64,000 nt of DNA, taken from contig ML978130.1 of NCBI GenBank assembly GCA_010015805.1, forward strand, positions 434,001 to 498,000, in the 5' to 3' direction. Below, in pieces: positions 20,304 to 30,758 of the stretch. The translations under genes were made by a program, and so were the position numbers. The notes under the pieces are model-generated. The model saw only the letters and a list, made by a program, of their open reading frames with translations. It did no database searches and had not been told where the DNA came from. The stretch comes from Rhizodiscina lignyota. Lineage: Eukaryota; Ascomycota; Dothideomycetes; Aulographales; Rhizodiscinaceae. Numbering within the stretch: position 1 is the stretch's first letter; each line of letters opens with the position of its first letter.

Positions 20304-21632
20304 ATGAGACATTTAAAGCTCAGCGCATCCTCTTCGCTCTCCCTCCCTCCAGACTCTTACATCTACAACATCCTCCCTCTTTCCGCACGAACATCACCAA
20401 TCGCGTATGCTCCGCCTACCCGTCTTGCAGCACTCTGTTCCGATGATTCCGTTCGAATTCTCGATGCCAAATCGCTCGAAGCCAATGGTGTGCTGAAGGA
20501 TGTGAACGAGAGTGTCACGTGCTTGGAGAGATTCGCAAGAGATGGAGAGGAGTGCAATGTATTAGCTACCACAGGCAGAGACGGGAGAGTGAGGTTTTGG
20601 GATGTACGGACGGGCAAAGGGGTGATGGAAGGCATTGCTAATGTAATATATCTATTAAGCGTGCTTCACAAGTTATGACTGACACCTTGTAGACCGAGCG
20701 GCAGCCAAAGATATCGCTATCAGCTCTCGAATGCAGCGCCGAGCGAAACTGCGTAGTAGCAGGCGCAGAACTGGAGGGCCAGGACGGTCCTGGCGATGCG
20801 CCAATTTTCGTATGGGATACAAGAAATCTCGCGAAACCACAACATGTATATACCGAAAGCCACACAGACACTGTCACGGAGCTTCTCTTCCACCCCAGCG
20901 TACCCTCACTTCTTCTCACAGCGAGTACTGACTCTCTCATCAACCTCATTGACGTTACCAATCCTGATGAAGACGAAGCCGTACATCAGGTCATTAATCA
21001 CAAGTCGGCACTGCATCATGCCGGCTTCCTCAATGACACGACAGTGTATGGGCTAGGCACAGACGAGACGCTAAGTTTCTATCGACTGCAGCAAGGGCCG
21101 GAAATCGAAGGAGATGACTCAGTGGATGATGCGGAGGAATGCGGAGATGTTCGGGAAGCTCTGGATGTTGAGTATATCGTGAAGATAGAATGGGTGAGTG
21201 TCTATTTCCATAATGACATTTACATCATCAAATCCGCTATTACTGGTCTCTTGCTGCCGCTATTTTCTCCATATCTGACTTTAGACAATCTAGGCTGGAA
21301 CGACGCCGTACATTGTCGGCGGTAAACACAGCGCCCAAACTCTCGACATCATTCCCCTGGGCCAACCAACTTCTCCCATGAGCATTCAGTGGAAGCCTCA
21401 AGTGGATGATGCCTTAAAGCTACGTTTGGATGGCGCGCATGGCGAGGAGATAGTAAGGGATGTGTATGTTCAAGGCGGCGATGCGGTCTACACGTGCGGA
21501 GAGGATGGCACAGTGAAGGTCTGGAGCTCACAGGAAGAAGAAGCCATGATGATGGATGAGGCAGAGGGAAAGAGGAAGAAAGACAAGGGAAAGGGGGGGA
21601 GAGGAAAAGAAGGCCGATACAAACCTTACTGA
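20304..21632 (+). CDS. WD40-repeat protein, WDR89-like
   Basis: Three exons, 20304-20642, 20693-21193 and 21294-21632, all joined on codon boundaries, yield 392 residues. WD40 blades are seen as DDSVRILDAKS, TGRDGRVRFWDVRTGK, DAPIFVWDTRN, HTDTVTELLFHPSVPSLLLTAS with DSLINLIDV, and GEDGTVKVWSS. The size and blade order match the WDR89 group, whose biochemical role is poorly known; a beta-propeller scaffold is expected. The C-terminus is Lys/Gly-rich (KDKGKGGRGKEGR), possibly nucleic-acid binding or nuclear. The ATG at 20304 is preferred because the first blade begins shortly after it. Confidence 0.82.
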
Positions 21633-21918
21633 GAGTTTGGGCCGATGGAAGCTAATCGAGCAGAGAACACGCAATTTGCCTGTGGCTTGGAGAGAGACAA
21701 ATACACTGTAACCTACTGCATGATCGTACCGAAAGTGCCCTCAATGCACGTAGGGGGTCGAGATTCTCCATTCTAAGTCAACCAGGTATTGAAAGCACCT
21801 ACAACGATGCGCTCATAATATATGGAAGAATTTTTATAAATCTTTTGACATAAATTTCATCGCTCATAAATGGGTATCACAATATATATACACAAACGCA
21901 CAAGCAAAACGCCTCGTA

Positions 21919-23424
21919 TTACGCCCAGAACTTGACCTTCCGCACCAGCGGCGTCCGTTCTCGATCATTCTCTTTGACCTCCTCCATCGGCTCGAAGCCC
22001 ACGGTCTGTAGCGTCTTTAGTCGCCTCGCCAGAATCCTCTCCTCCTTTTCTTTCCTGTTGATATGCCGCTGCTGCCGACAAAGCATGATGATGAACACGC
22101 TGAGCGTTGTGAGTGCGATACCAGCAATAGTACCGCCAATCAGTGCGCCGATAAGACCATTCTTCTTGAAATCCGATTTACTGGGCACTTTGTACATCTT
22201 CGGGGTGCTGTGCGGGCAGAACGTAGTCGGCATGACATATTTGTTGTAATCGATGTTGTTATCTTGAACGGCGGTGGCGAGATGGAAGACGGAGGCTTCG
22301 TAGTCCATCATGAGGTAGACTTGCGCGAGGAATGGGAGGGTGAGGTAGAATGGCGAGTTGTCGTCTTGTTTGCGGTCAGCGACGGGAGAGATGCCAGATA
22401 CGTTGTAGAGGACATCGTGCGGGAGGGTGACTTGAAATCCGTCGGAGAGAGTGAAGGTCATGCTGCCGTTGAAAGGTTTGCTGATCCGAAGCGAGCCATC
22501 GGTGTAGTCGGACGGCACAGCGGAGAGAGTCTTGATGAAATTTTGAGTTATCTGGTAGGGAAGAGAGAGCGGGAATTGATCAGTGGAAAGTCGTCCAGTG
22601 AAGCTGTGGTTTCCTTTCCCAAGGTTTGGGAATTTTGCAGAGTCGAGGAGTGAGACGTTTGTGGCACCGTCTGAGCTCGCGATGCGGATATCCGTGACAG
22701 TCAGGGGAAGGAAATCTGCATTTGAGAGATCCATGTTGTATTGGTGCGTCGGTTCGACAAAGCGCCCAGCATCATATCCGCCCCATGATATACTGCCATT
22801 TATGCTTCCACCCGCTCGCGGTGTGTTCGAGCCGCCGTAGTAGCTGAGTGTGCGACCTGCAATGATTTTCGAATCCGCGAGGCTCTGGAGAAGGGTAGAA
22901 TTTTGGCCCAAGCCAACGATGCCTGGATTATTGTTGCCAGAATCTGCAACTTCGAGAGTCGAATTCACATTCGTCTCCCATGCGGGATTTGATTCGAAAT
23001 AATGCGTGTAGAGGTGAAATACTTCGGTGCCAAATGTGCTGTTGCCTATCGGAGTCGTCTTGTCCAAGCTCTTGTAATTCTCTTCCTGCGACCAGGATGA
23101 TGATGCGCTCTCATCGAAGTTGCCATGGGTGCTAATGCTACAATTTGCAAGCTTGCTGTTCTTGCAGAAGTCTATTGACGCAACCGACGTCTGGTTCTGC
23201 CGCAGCGAAGGCGACAAGCTCTGATTTTGTGCTGGACTTCCTACGCCAATAAAGGCACCGATTTGGAACACTTCCGTACCATGGACCTCTCGCGCATGGA
23301 TGTCTATATATACTGGTTGTATTGAGCAGTCGAATGCGGATGCCGTTTGTATTGCGCTAAACGCAAGTATCGCGGTGCAGAGCTTCAACGAGGGCCGTAA
23401 TCGAGGGGTATTGGAGATTGACAT
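21919..23424 (-). CDS. Degenerate pepsin-like (peptidase A1) membrane protein
   Basis: A 501-residue single exon. An N-terminal signal peptide (residues ~1-30, hydrophobic core LCTAILAFSAIQTASA) leads to a two-lobed pepsin-like domain recognisable by PGIVGLGQNSTLL, LSYYGG, GSISWGGYDAGRF and LPFLAQVYLMMDYEASVFHLA. Near residues 425-450 is one membrane helix (IGALIGGTIAGIALTTLSVFIIML) followed by a basic cytosolic tail. Both catalytic D-T/S-G motifs are missing: the N-lobe site reads SLSPSLRQNQTS and the C-lobe site RLSTDQFPLSLP. Many N-glycosylation sequons are present. Family knowledge: such fungal 'acid protease-like' proteins are probably non-enzymatic surface proteins. Start chosen for the signal peptide. 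Confidence 0.8.
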   Translation of the reverse strand: MSISNTPRLRPSLKLCTAILAFSAIQTASAFDCSIQPVYIDIHAREVHGTEVFQIGAFIGVGSPAQNQSLSPSLRQNQTSVASIDFCKNSKLANCSISTHGNFDESASSSWSQEENYKSLDKTTPIGNSTFGTEVFHLYTHYFESNPAWETNVNSTLEVADSGNNNPGIVGLGQNSTLLQSLADSKIIAGRTLSYYGGSNTPRAGGSINGSISWGGYDAGRFVEPTHQYNMDLSNADFLPLTVTDIRIASSDGATNVSLLDSAKFPNLGKGNHSFTGRLSTDQFPLSLPYQITQNFIKTLSAVPSDYTDGSLRISKPFNGSMTFTLSDGFQVTLPHDVLYNVSGISPVADRKQDDNSPFYLTLPFLAQVYLMMDYEASVFHLATAVQDNNIDYNKYVMPTTFCPHSTPKMYKVPSKSDFKKNGLIGALIGGTIAGIALTTLSVFIIMLCRQQRHINRKEKEERILARRLKTLQTVGFEPMEEVKENDRERTPLVRKVKFWA

Positions 23425-24806
23425 AGTGCCCGCTGTTGGGTCCGGCGAGGGCCAACTTGGATGGTCGTGATCTTCACCAGAGATGGACGATAGTTTTGGC
23501 CTCCCGTTGGTCAGAGTGCATCGACTGGTATGGGCGTATCGTACTCGTGAGTAAGCGTGCCTCAGGAACGCTCAGGCACGCAAACAAAAATGAATCGCCG
23601 GCGATGTTCTCACGACAGAAAATCTAAAAGACGACGGAAGGGAAGTAAAGAGGTCAAAGAATAGATGCAGTACATATGAAACGGCGGGTGGCAAGGACGC
23701 GCAAACAAGCGGGCTCTGCTATTGATAATATAGAATGCGCCCAAACCGCAGTACGGCGAAAGATGTCATATCACGGTGGCTGCCTCGTGGGATGCGACGC
23801 ACATGCTGGACTCGCGAGATCGGTGCCGGCACCTCGGTGGCACCACTGTTCTTTAAAAAGGACCCCAAATTCCGAAAATCCAGGGCTCTCGGTCTGGATG
23901 GAGCCTCTCCGCCTACACAATTGCTGCGATCATCCCAGAAGCGGAAGGGACCGCGAGTCACTTGCCGGAGCCGTCGGTTTGGACGATGTCAGAGGATCAT
24001 GCCAATGCCTGGGCACTTGGCGTGGCTCCAGATGGGGTACCTGTTGGCATGACTTGTCAAACTTTCGGCCCAATTAGCGTGCGTCGGCTGAATGATGTGA
24101 AGCACTTTGTCAAACATTGTAGCATGCTCTGCAACCTCGAGCTTTGACATAGTTCCTTACGGAGAGACATTGTGAAGCCTTGCTTGCATGGACACCATCA
24201 AAGTGGTGTTGGCGGTATGGGCAACCACTCTCGATGTCAGTCACCATTCGAGATTCAGCAAGCGCATACGCGATCTGTTGACCATGGCGTCAGGATCGTC
24301 GGCAGGATGCGGGACGTGGCGTTCTTCGAGACACTTCGCTCTTAGGGCTGTAGAAAAGGAGAGAAGGTGGTTGGAGGGTTCGAGTGCATTGCATATGAGT
24401 AAGACCGGGTCACAAGTTGTTTGGCTCATAAAAATAGGGCGATCGGCGCGGCCAGTGCGCTCGCCGAGCGAGCCCCGGTATACTTTGCCAAGCATTGTAT
24501 ATCAACTTCAATCACGGCAAAATGATGGATAAAGTATTGAGGTTTCAAGGACAGCCTCGACAGACATTGATTGAATCCTCTATACATGTTGGCCTTTCAT
24601 TGTGGAAAATGCTAAAGTTGCGCCAAAATAGGAACTGGACTCCGTAGCACCCCGCTATGAAAAAGCAACAAAGCTCTTCTGAGAATAATGACCGCTCTCG
24701 AGGAGCATGTGGGTGAGGAAGATGCGACGCTCTAGCAAGGTATAATGCAAATGTTCATTTGGCCTGAGAAGCTAGGCTGAACACATAATCAGATGCGACA
24801 CTGCAA
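23425..24806. other. Long intergenic region, no supported gene
   Basis: About 1.4 kb. Several 80-130-codon frames exist on both strands but none has ATG context, domain or splice sites that convince. It contains the upstream region of the pepsin-like gene and the 3' flank of the CAF-1 gene. Confidence 0.4.
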
Positions 24807-26898
24807 TTAGGATGCATTATTCAACATCACCCATTTCTTTTCCTTTTCCTTCGGCCCTACACGTGCTGCGATTGTGGACAAAGTGTTGTTGATAGCATCT
24901 TTCGGAAGATTTGGGAATCTGCATGTCATGTTAGCCGCACAATGCTCAAGGATCGCATTGACTGCTGGAATATCTAGGCACTAAAGCTCTAGTGGGGCAA
25001 AAGCCAGGCATCGAGCAGGGATCGCTTACTTTTTCTTCAGAGCCTCGACAAGGGCGATCTTTGTCAGATCACTGCCTTCGACTTCCTTCTTGAATTCTTC
25101 GAGATGCTCTGCTGGTATCATTCTCTTGGCAGGCTTTGGCGCGGCAGCACTTGGTTTGGCAGTCTTGAATGAGCCTGTAAATTCCTCCATGACCTTTGAG
25201 TTTCCCCCATTCGGCTTAGCCTGCAATGGCACACGCAATGGTGGCTGCATGAGACCAGTCATGTCCGACTGAGCAGCTGCGGGATTCGGTGATTCCTGCC
25301 AATAAGCAGTGGAGAAGGGATCGATTGTTGTCAGAGCTGGGTCTGCAGTGCCCGTTAGTAATGGAATCTCATGGCCAAAGAAGGTGAACATACCCAGCAA
25401 AAATCCAAGTCGGTAGTCATGGAATGTATTTGGAGCATCAAATCCATCCGCGGACTTCATTACTCCCGTATCATCGGCCCAGCAAAGTCCACTACAATCA
25501 GGCTCCAGATCAGTCGTGATAAGCGCTCTCTTTGCACGAAGGGCATCATCTGCATCATCTAAGAAGCCTTCCATATCATCATCGCCTTCAAGTGAGTCTC
25601 CGTCTTCTTCGCCATCTGAGTCGATATCCTCACCTTCTTCCGGTTCTTCCCATTCTGCCTCGGAGTCGTAGTCATAGTCAGCATCCGGGCGGGCACGCAA
25701 AAGTGGATTTCGCGCAATCCTCCGTGTCTCAGTTTCTGATATAGGTTTGGTGTAAGTCCCAGAATATGGAGGGCGGACATCCTCATGGAAGTGTATGTAC
25801 TTCATAGGAATTTGCTTCAACATCTGCGTTGGCGTCTCGTTGATGAATGCTGATTCCTCTTCCGTGAGGTCTATTGGGTTTCCAGACGAGCCATGCAGAC
25901 GGCTGATGATATCTTTAACGGGAATATCAACGTATTGTTTCGTCTCTGACCAACTAGCCGCAACGCGCTTCTTTAGATCCTCGAGAGCCATTGCCACGGT
26001 TAGTTCAGAGCCTTCTTCGAGTGGCAGTGAGTCTAGACGCTTCTGAATCTCTTGAAGTTCTTCGTCGCTCTTTGCATAGGCCGGAGGTCGAGCCATGGCC
26101 GCATTTGATGGTAGAGAAAATGGAAGAAAGAATTGGTGATACTCGGACTTCGGGGGCTTGGAGGGCGATACGGAGGGCTGAAGAGTGCCGTCGCCGTCGT
26201 CTCCATTAATCGTCAGACCCTCGTCGGTGGTGGATTTTGGAGGGCTTTTCGGAGCTGGTGAGGTTTTCGGCATGAAAAAGGCGTTGAGTCTCAGCTGCGA
26301 CTGTAATCTAGTTGTCAGAATAGAGTACCTTTCTAAGGTTTATACGTTTCGTTCTGTTTTTACTCACCCTCTCTTTCTTCTGTTTCTCTTCTTCCTCCTT
26401 CTGTTTCGCACGCTCTTTTTCCTGCTGCTTTTGCTGAGTCTCAAACTCCTTTTGTTTCTTTTTCTCTTCCCTTTCAGCACGCTTCCTCTGCTTCTCTTCC
26501 TCTTCTACCCTCTTCTCTTCGTCACGCTTTGCTTTTGCTTCAGCGCGCTCTTTTGCCTTGGCTTCCTTCTCTTGGCGTTGTGCCTCCTTCTCAGCAGAGG
26601 TCAGCTTTCGTCGCTTCTGAGGTACGGCACCTGGGACGGCGTTGGTAGTTTGCAGGGCTGCATTCTGGCTACCTGAGACTGAAGTGAGGGAGGAGAGGGA
26701 AGGCGAGACAGCTCGTGTCTGTGGATCTGTAGTCTTGGAAGGACTACCAGTGAGAGAGAGAACCGTAAGAGGCGTCGATAGGGATGACGTTGAATTTAGA
26801 GAGGCCTTGTCTGCAGTCTCTGGTAGACCTTGGGTTTCTCCATCCTCCAGAGGGCGTTTGCGTGATGGCGACGACATTGGTGCTGGAACTTCAGCCAT
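24807..26898 (-). CDS. RLF2: Chromatin assembly factor 1 large subunit (p150/Cac1)
   Basis: Three exons, 26898-26368, 26300-25030 and 24918-24807, join to 637 residues. The KER domain (Lys/Glu/Arg-rich, long single helix that binds DNA) fills about residues 100-175. The second exon opens with SQLRLNAFFM, the conserved F-F-containing PCNA-type motif of Cac1. Then KYIHFHEDVRPPYSGTYTK and NPLLRARPDADYDYDSEAEWEE followed by an acidic DSDGEEDGDS stretch form the family's middle domain that binds histones H3-H4. The last exon encodes the winged-helix end (FPNLPKDAINNTLSTIAARV, then KKWVML). CAF-1 deposits H3-H4 behind replication forks. The final 111-nt intron replaces an in-frame stop at 25026-25028 that would otherwise remove the winged helix. 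Divergent from SPO11. Confidence 0.93.
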
Positions 26899-27176
26899 CA
26901 CGACTGGATGATAGAGTGCGACAGGTACTTAAGACATTCAGTGGACTTGGGAAGTAATTGAGTGAGTGGTGACAGGATTGACCAGCTGGTAGTGTAATTG
27001 GTCGTGAGTGTGACGCGTGAAGTTCGCGCTTGGTCGTGCGTTCGCGTTCGCAGAACGCGTCGGGTTTGCCGACGATCTGCCGATTCTCCGACGGCAGACG
27101 GCAGACGGCGTCACATCTCAGTGCTGGCAATGGATGTGCTCATCGGATCATCTAATGCGTGCCGTGGGAGGCTGCA
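26899..27176. promoter_or_regulatory. Bidirectional CAF-1/SPO11 promoter with two ACGCGT boxes
   Basis: Only 278 bases separate the two ATGs. Perfect ACGCGT hexamers lie at 27013-27018 and 27055-27060, about 115 and 157 bases upstream of the CAF-1 ATG and ~160 and ~117 from the SPO11 ATG. In yeasts MBF binds this sequence in G1/S genes, fitting CAF-1. A short CGGCAGA triplication follows at about 27091-27110. Function is inferred. Confidence 0.5.
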
Positions 27177-29008
27177 ATGGAGCTTGACGATGACATTGAT
27201 GAGCAGATGCTCTTTGAAGACACGCTCTTTGAAGACTCTTCACAACGATCGCTAACCACAGAGCTAACCGCATGGGAACAGCTTCCTGAGCAACTTCAAG
27301 GTTATCCTGAAGTTTCTCTTTCTAATTACGACCATGAATGTCTTTTCTTTGAATATGATCGACCTACCTCTAATCTTGATGATTTGACCCAGCTTTATCC
27401 AGTGGGTTCACAGAGTCACGACGCGAATGCCGACAGAACCACTGGCAAAGTGCAAGAAGCGGATTTGGAGATTTCTCGTATATCTTTGACCGCTGTCGAC
27501 AGACCTGTGTATGCAAGTTCGGGTCTGGCTGCGGCGTGCCAGCTGTTGGAGACTAACATGAGGTAGTAGGTCAACTATTGCTCGCATTGAAAATATCTTT
27601 GAATATCTCGCAAACTGTTTGACAAGTGGAAAGTCTCTTGGGATCAAATTGAAGAGAAGGGAACGAATATGCCAGTCGGAAGCAAACCAAACTGGTGATG
27701 CCAGGTTACCTTCACAGTCCTGGCAGATCGTACGGTTTCCTGGTCGTACGTTAGTCGAAGCGTGGAAGTTCTGTAAGCCTTCGCACGAAGTCATGAGTCC
27801 TCACTTCTTGCTAAGCTTCCACACAGCTGTCATTGTGCGAATCCTTGAGCTGATTCACGAATCATTGACTAAAGATGCTATCATAACAAAGCGGTGGGCT
27901 CAACATCTTGAGCTATCACAGCTAGCGGTACTGACGCTGATCATCTCAGTGACCTATACTATCGCCACCCTGCTTTGTTCGGCACTCAAGCTGTCGTTGA
28001 TCGATATGTTGATGACATTGCATGTACATTTGGCGTTCCGAGAGCGGCTCTCCATGTGGTACGCACTATTCATGTAGCATTCACGGAAAGGATAACTGAT
28101 GATGTCTTCCGCACAAGACCGCCGCGGCGAAGGGACTTGTTGCCGGCGCTTTTAATCTGTGCAATACGGACGGAACATTGATTGAGAGCGGCCTTAACCA
28201 CGAAGTATGACATAATGCAACGACCTTGCCGCACTCTGAGCTAATGGTTGGCAAGGGTATGCTTATCCGTAACTTCAAGAATGGAGAAACCGTCGACATG
28301 ATATCAGTCGAATGGATACTCGTGATAGAGAAAGAGGTAATGGCGCTTATCGCACTTTAGCTCCAACGCAATGCTAACGAGCCAGGCCACATTCCGAACT
28401 CTAGCCAGCTCTGATTTTTGGGATACCATTCGACGGAGGGCCATCGTATTAACTGTAAACTTATTGAGTCATAGCCTTAGCATTCACTAATGGTGTTTTA
28501 GGCAAAGGGATATCCAGATATTGCATCTCGCTCATTCTTGCGCCTCATCAGCTCTCCGTCCTTTCGCAACAGGTACTGCAGCCCACCAGTGTATGCCCTG
28601 GTTGACTTTGACCCTGACGGAATATCGATTTATTCGACGTACAAGTATGGATCGCTGGCGCTTGCCCACGAGAATCACAATCTGAATACCCCAGCGATGC
28701 AATGGATTGGGGTGAAGTCATCGGACTTGTTTTCCATTGCAGCCGAGGCGGATCTCCATGAGGCGGAAGGGCTGCTGCGACTCTCACTTCGGGACCGTTC
28801 AAAAGCTCAAAAGTTGATTGAGAGGCACATTGACTCAGAGAGTGATACTGATTCCGAGTTTATCTGCGAGCTGCAGACGATGCTCATGCTAAATGTGAAA
28901 GCGGAGATCCAAATATTGGAGGCGAAGGTCGGAGGGCTTGGCCAGTGGCTAGGGCGTCAGTCATTTGTTAAAGGTGTCATGCCTTCCTCACCGCTGCAGG
29001 ACGACTAG
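27177..29008 (+). CDS. SPO11: Meiotic double-strand-break endonuclease Spo11
   Basis: Eight exons were rebuilt: 27177-27508, 27570-27772, 27827-27893, 27950-28058, 28118-28204, 28256-28336, 28386-28454 and 28502-29008; all junctions are GT-AG and in phase, giving 484 residues. The winged-helix 5Y-CAP domain has the catalytic tyrosine in TKRDLYYRHPALF (Tyr 204/205), with GVPRAALHV after it and KGLVAGAFNL. The Toprim domain has the metal-binding Glu in ILVIEKEATF (Glu 291) and the DxDxDG-type acid cluster VDFDPDG (about 351-355), followed by GYPDIASR and YGSLALAHEN. Spo11 breaks DNA by a topoisomerase-VI-like reaction to start meiotic recombination, so a complete gene suggests a sexual cycle. 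The first ~110 residues are an acidic, unrecognised extension. Exon 2 start at 27570 is the least certain. Confidence 0.93.
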
Positions 29009-29588
29009 ACTAATTTTTAATTTATACGATTTGCAAATTGTTCCTCACTGGACGTGGTATTGAGTGGGGTTTCCTCGGTTATTCAATGCGTAGCTCCGGC
29101 ACAGTGTGAATGGAAGATGAGGCTTTCAAGGCTTGGTGGAACAGCCACACAGTGCACAAGTTTTCATGTTCGAGTCTATCGCTACTTGGTGCAAACGCTG
29201 TATACATCAACAAAACTCAAGCTCAGCGCCAAGATCTCTTGCATGAGCAACATACACACGATAATTGTAGAAGACAGCGCGGGATACGGATTTTTCGGAC
29301 ATTCCAAAATCGGAGTTCATGCAATACAGGCGACACAGAGACCAACTTCCCATCACCAATACCTCAATGGACAATCCAACTCGATTACGCACGTTGCTTT
29401 CAGGTAGTGTATGTCCTTATTCAAAGCTATTCTATGTTAAGGTCGGCCTCGAGGAGGCTTCTGCCGTTATTTGACTGACTGTTATGTCACAGTTCGAACG
29501 AAGGAGAATCCCTTTCAACTTAATGAGAGTAGTCAATAGCCTCCCTGAACATCCTTCCAAAAAATCCCGACTTACCGCTGCAGACAAT
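29009..29588. other. Intergenic between convergent genes
   Basis: About 580 bases; no gene, repeat or RNA recognised. Flanking genes are convergent. Confidence 0.4.
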
Positions 29589-30758
29589 TCATATCTTCAA
29601 GTTGGCTACCTTGATAGCCAGCACATCCGCCCGCTCCACTAGTGAGAGCTCTGCCAAGCCCTCCATCAGGCCCTCGAAGGTAGTAATGGTCGGAACCACC
29701 TGTCTCGACTTCGCTGACGCAGTGGGCCTGGCGGAAGTCTTTGCGGCCGAAGATTTACCTGCCGGACGACGTTTCGGCACCGGTTCTGCGTCCCCCATTT
29801 CCTCATCACTCTCCTCCGCAACGTATTTAGACCGAACCATGTGGTTTCCCTTCGAGGAAGCTTTGGGCTTAATGACGACCTTTGCCGAAGATGGATCCGC
29901 CTGTTGACGCTTTGGCATGGATCTAGCATCTTCCATCTCCACATCACGTGTTCCGGTAGTTTCCCACATGATGTTCTGGTTCCACAACCCGTGTTTCGAG
30001 TGATCGTACCCAATGGTATCGGCGAGCTTCGCCATTCCGTTCTTCGCTTTTCTTCCGCCCTTAGATTTCGGTGTCTTGCGAGGGGCAGACTTCTTTGGTG
30101 CTTGTTTGTGCGATCCTAGCAAATTGTCCAGGTTGTGTTTCTGAGACTTCAGCTTGGCTACCTCAAGGGTGCCACCGTTCTTGATAATGTCCTCAATCTG
30201 CTTCTGCAAGTTCTCCATCATCTTGCGAAAATGTTCGATCTGTTTCGGGGTGATTGTGAGGAGATCTTCCGGTGAGTTTTTCCAAGCTTTGATGTACCGG
30301 AAGCGTGCATCGAATCGTTTGTATCCTTCCGCGTCCTCTGCAACGGCTTCGACATATAGGGCCTGGAGGGCGCTGATATTCTTGTCGTGAAACTTTTGGA
30401 AGTTGATTACGGCCAGATTGTATCGTGTCTGGATATAGCCAAGAAAAAAGCTATGCTGTTTATCAAAGCGATTGAGAAAGATGAACTGAGTCTTGAAAGA
30501 GCTCTGCTTTGATGACTTCTTTGCAGTGTCGAAATCACCATCGAAGATTTCTTCGTCCAACTGCTTGCTCGCTCTAACAAAGGCGAAAGAGTGAGTATCG
30601 GGGACTTGGAAGGAACAGTCGACCCCGGCGACTGTTTCGGCATACTCGGGATCCTCTTCTTCTTCTCGTGGCTTCCGTGGCTTTGGTGTCTTTGGAGCAG
30701 TGTTAGGTGATGCGGGAGGCACACGACGGATCTTGGTCGTGACACGAAATCTAGGCAT
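29589..30758 (-). CDS. Unknown basic, nuclear-type protein
   Basis: A 389-residue single-exon frame from ATG 30758. I do not recognise a family. Residues ~40-200 look folded (CSFQVPDTHSFAFVRASK, then KTQFIFLNRFDKQHSFFLGYIQTRYNLAVINFQKFHDKN interrupted by charged turns, and DLLTITPKQIEHFRKMMENL, a probable coiled coil). Residues ~215-355 are Lys/Ala/Pro-rich and basic, with nuclear-localisation-like runs (KKSAPRKTPKSKGGRK) and two approximate repeats built on M-(E/G)-DA-(R/E)-x-(M/V)-PKR, each followed by a Ser/Ala/Lys linker. The last 35 residues are a hydrophobic helix pair (TFEGLMEGLAELSLVERADV). A DNA- or chromatin-associated role is possible but only from composition. Confidence 0.65.
   Translation of the reverse strand: MPRFRVTTKIRRVPPASPNTAPKTPKPRKPREEEEDPEYAETVAGVDCSFQVPDTHSFAFVRASKQLDEEIFDGDFDTAKKSSKQSSFKTQFIFLNRFDKQHSFFLGYIQTRYNLAVINFQKFHDKNISALQALYVEAVAEDAEGYKRFDARFRYIKAWKNSPEDLLTITPKQIEHFRKMMENLQKQIEDIIKNGGTLEVAKLKSQKHNLDNLLGSHKQAPKKSAPRKTPKSKGGRKAKNGMAKLADTIGYDHSKHGLWNQNIMWETTGTRDVEMEDARSMPKRQQADPSSAKVVIKPKASSKGNHMVRSKYVAEESDEEMGDAEPVPKRRPAGKSSAAKTSARPTASAKSRQVVPTITTFEGLMEGLAELSLVERADVLAIKVANLKI

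Noticed and set aside
24430-24480. GC-rich stem near 24440-24475 as a tRNA or structured RNA
   Set aside because: No tRNA A/B box consensus or cloverleaf could be fitted; only a short CGCTCG/CGAGCG stem remains.
25026-25028. Stop codon after LVEALKKK as the end of the CAF-1 subunit
   Set aside because: A donor (GTAAGC) overlaps it, and a third exon encoding the conserved winged-helix end joins in phase.
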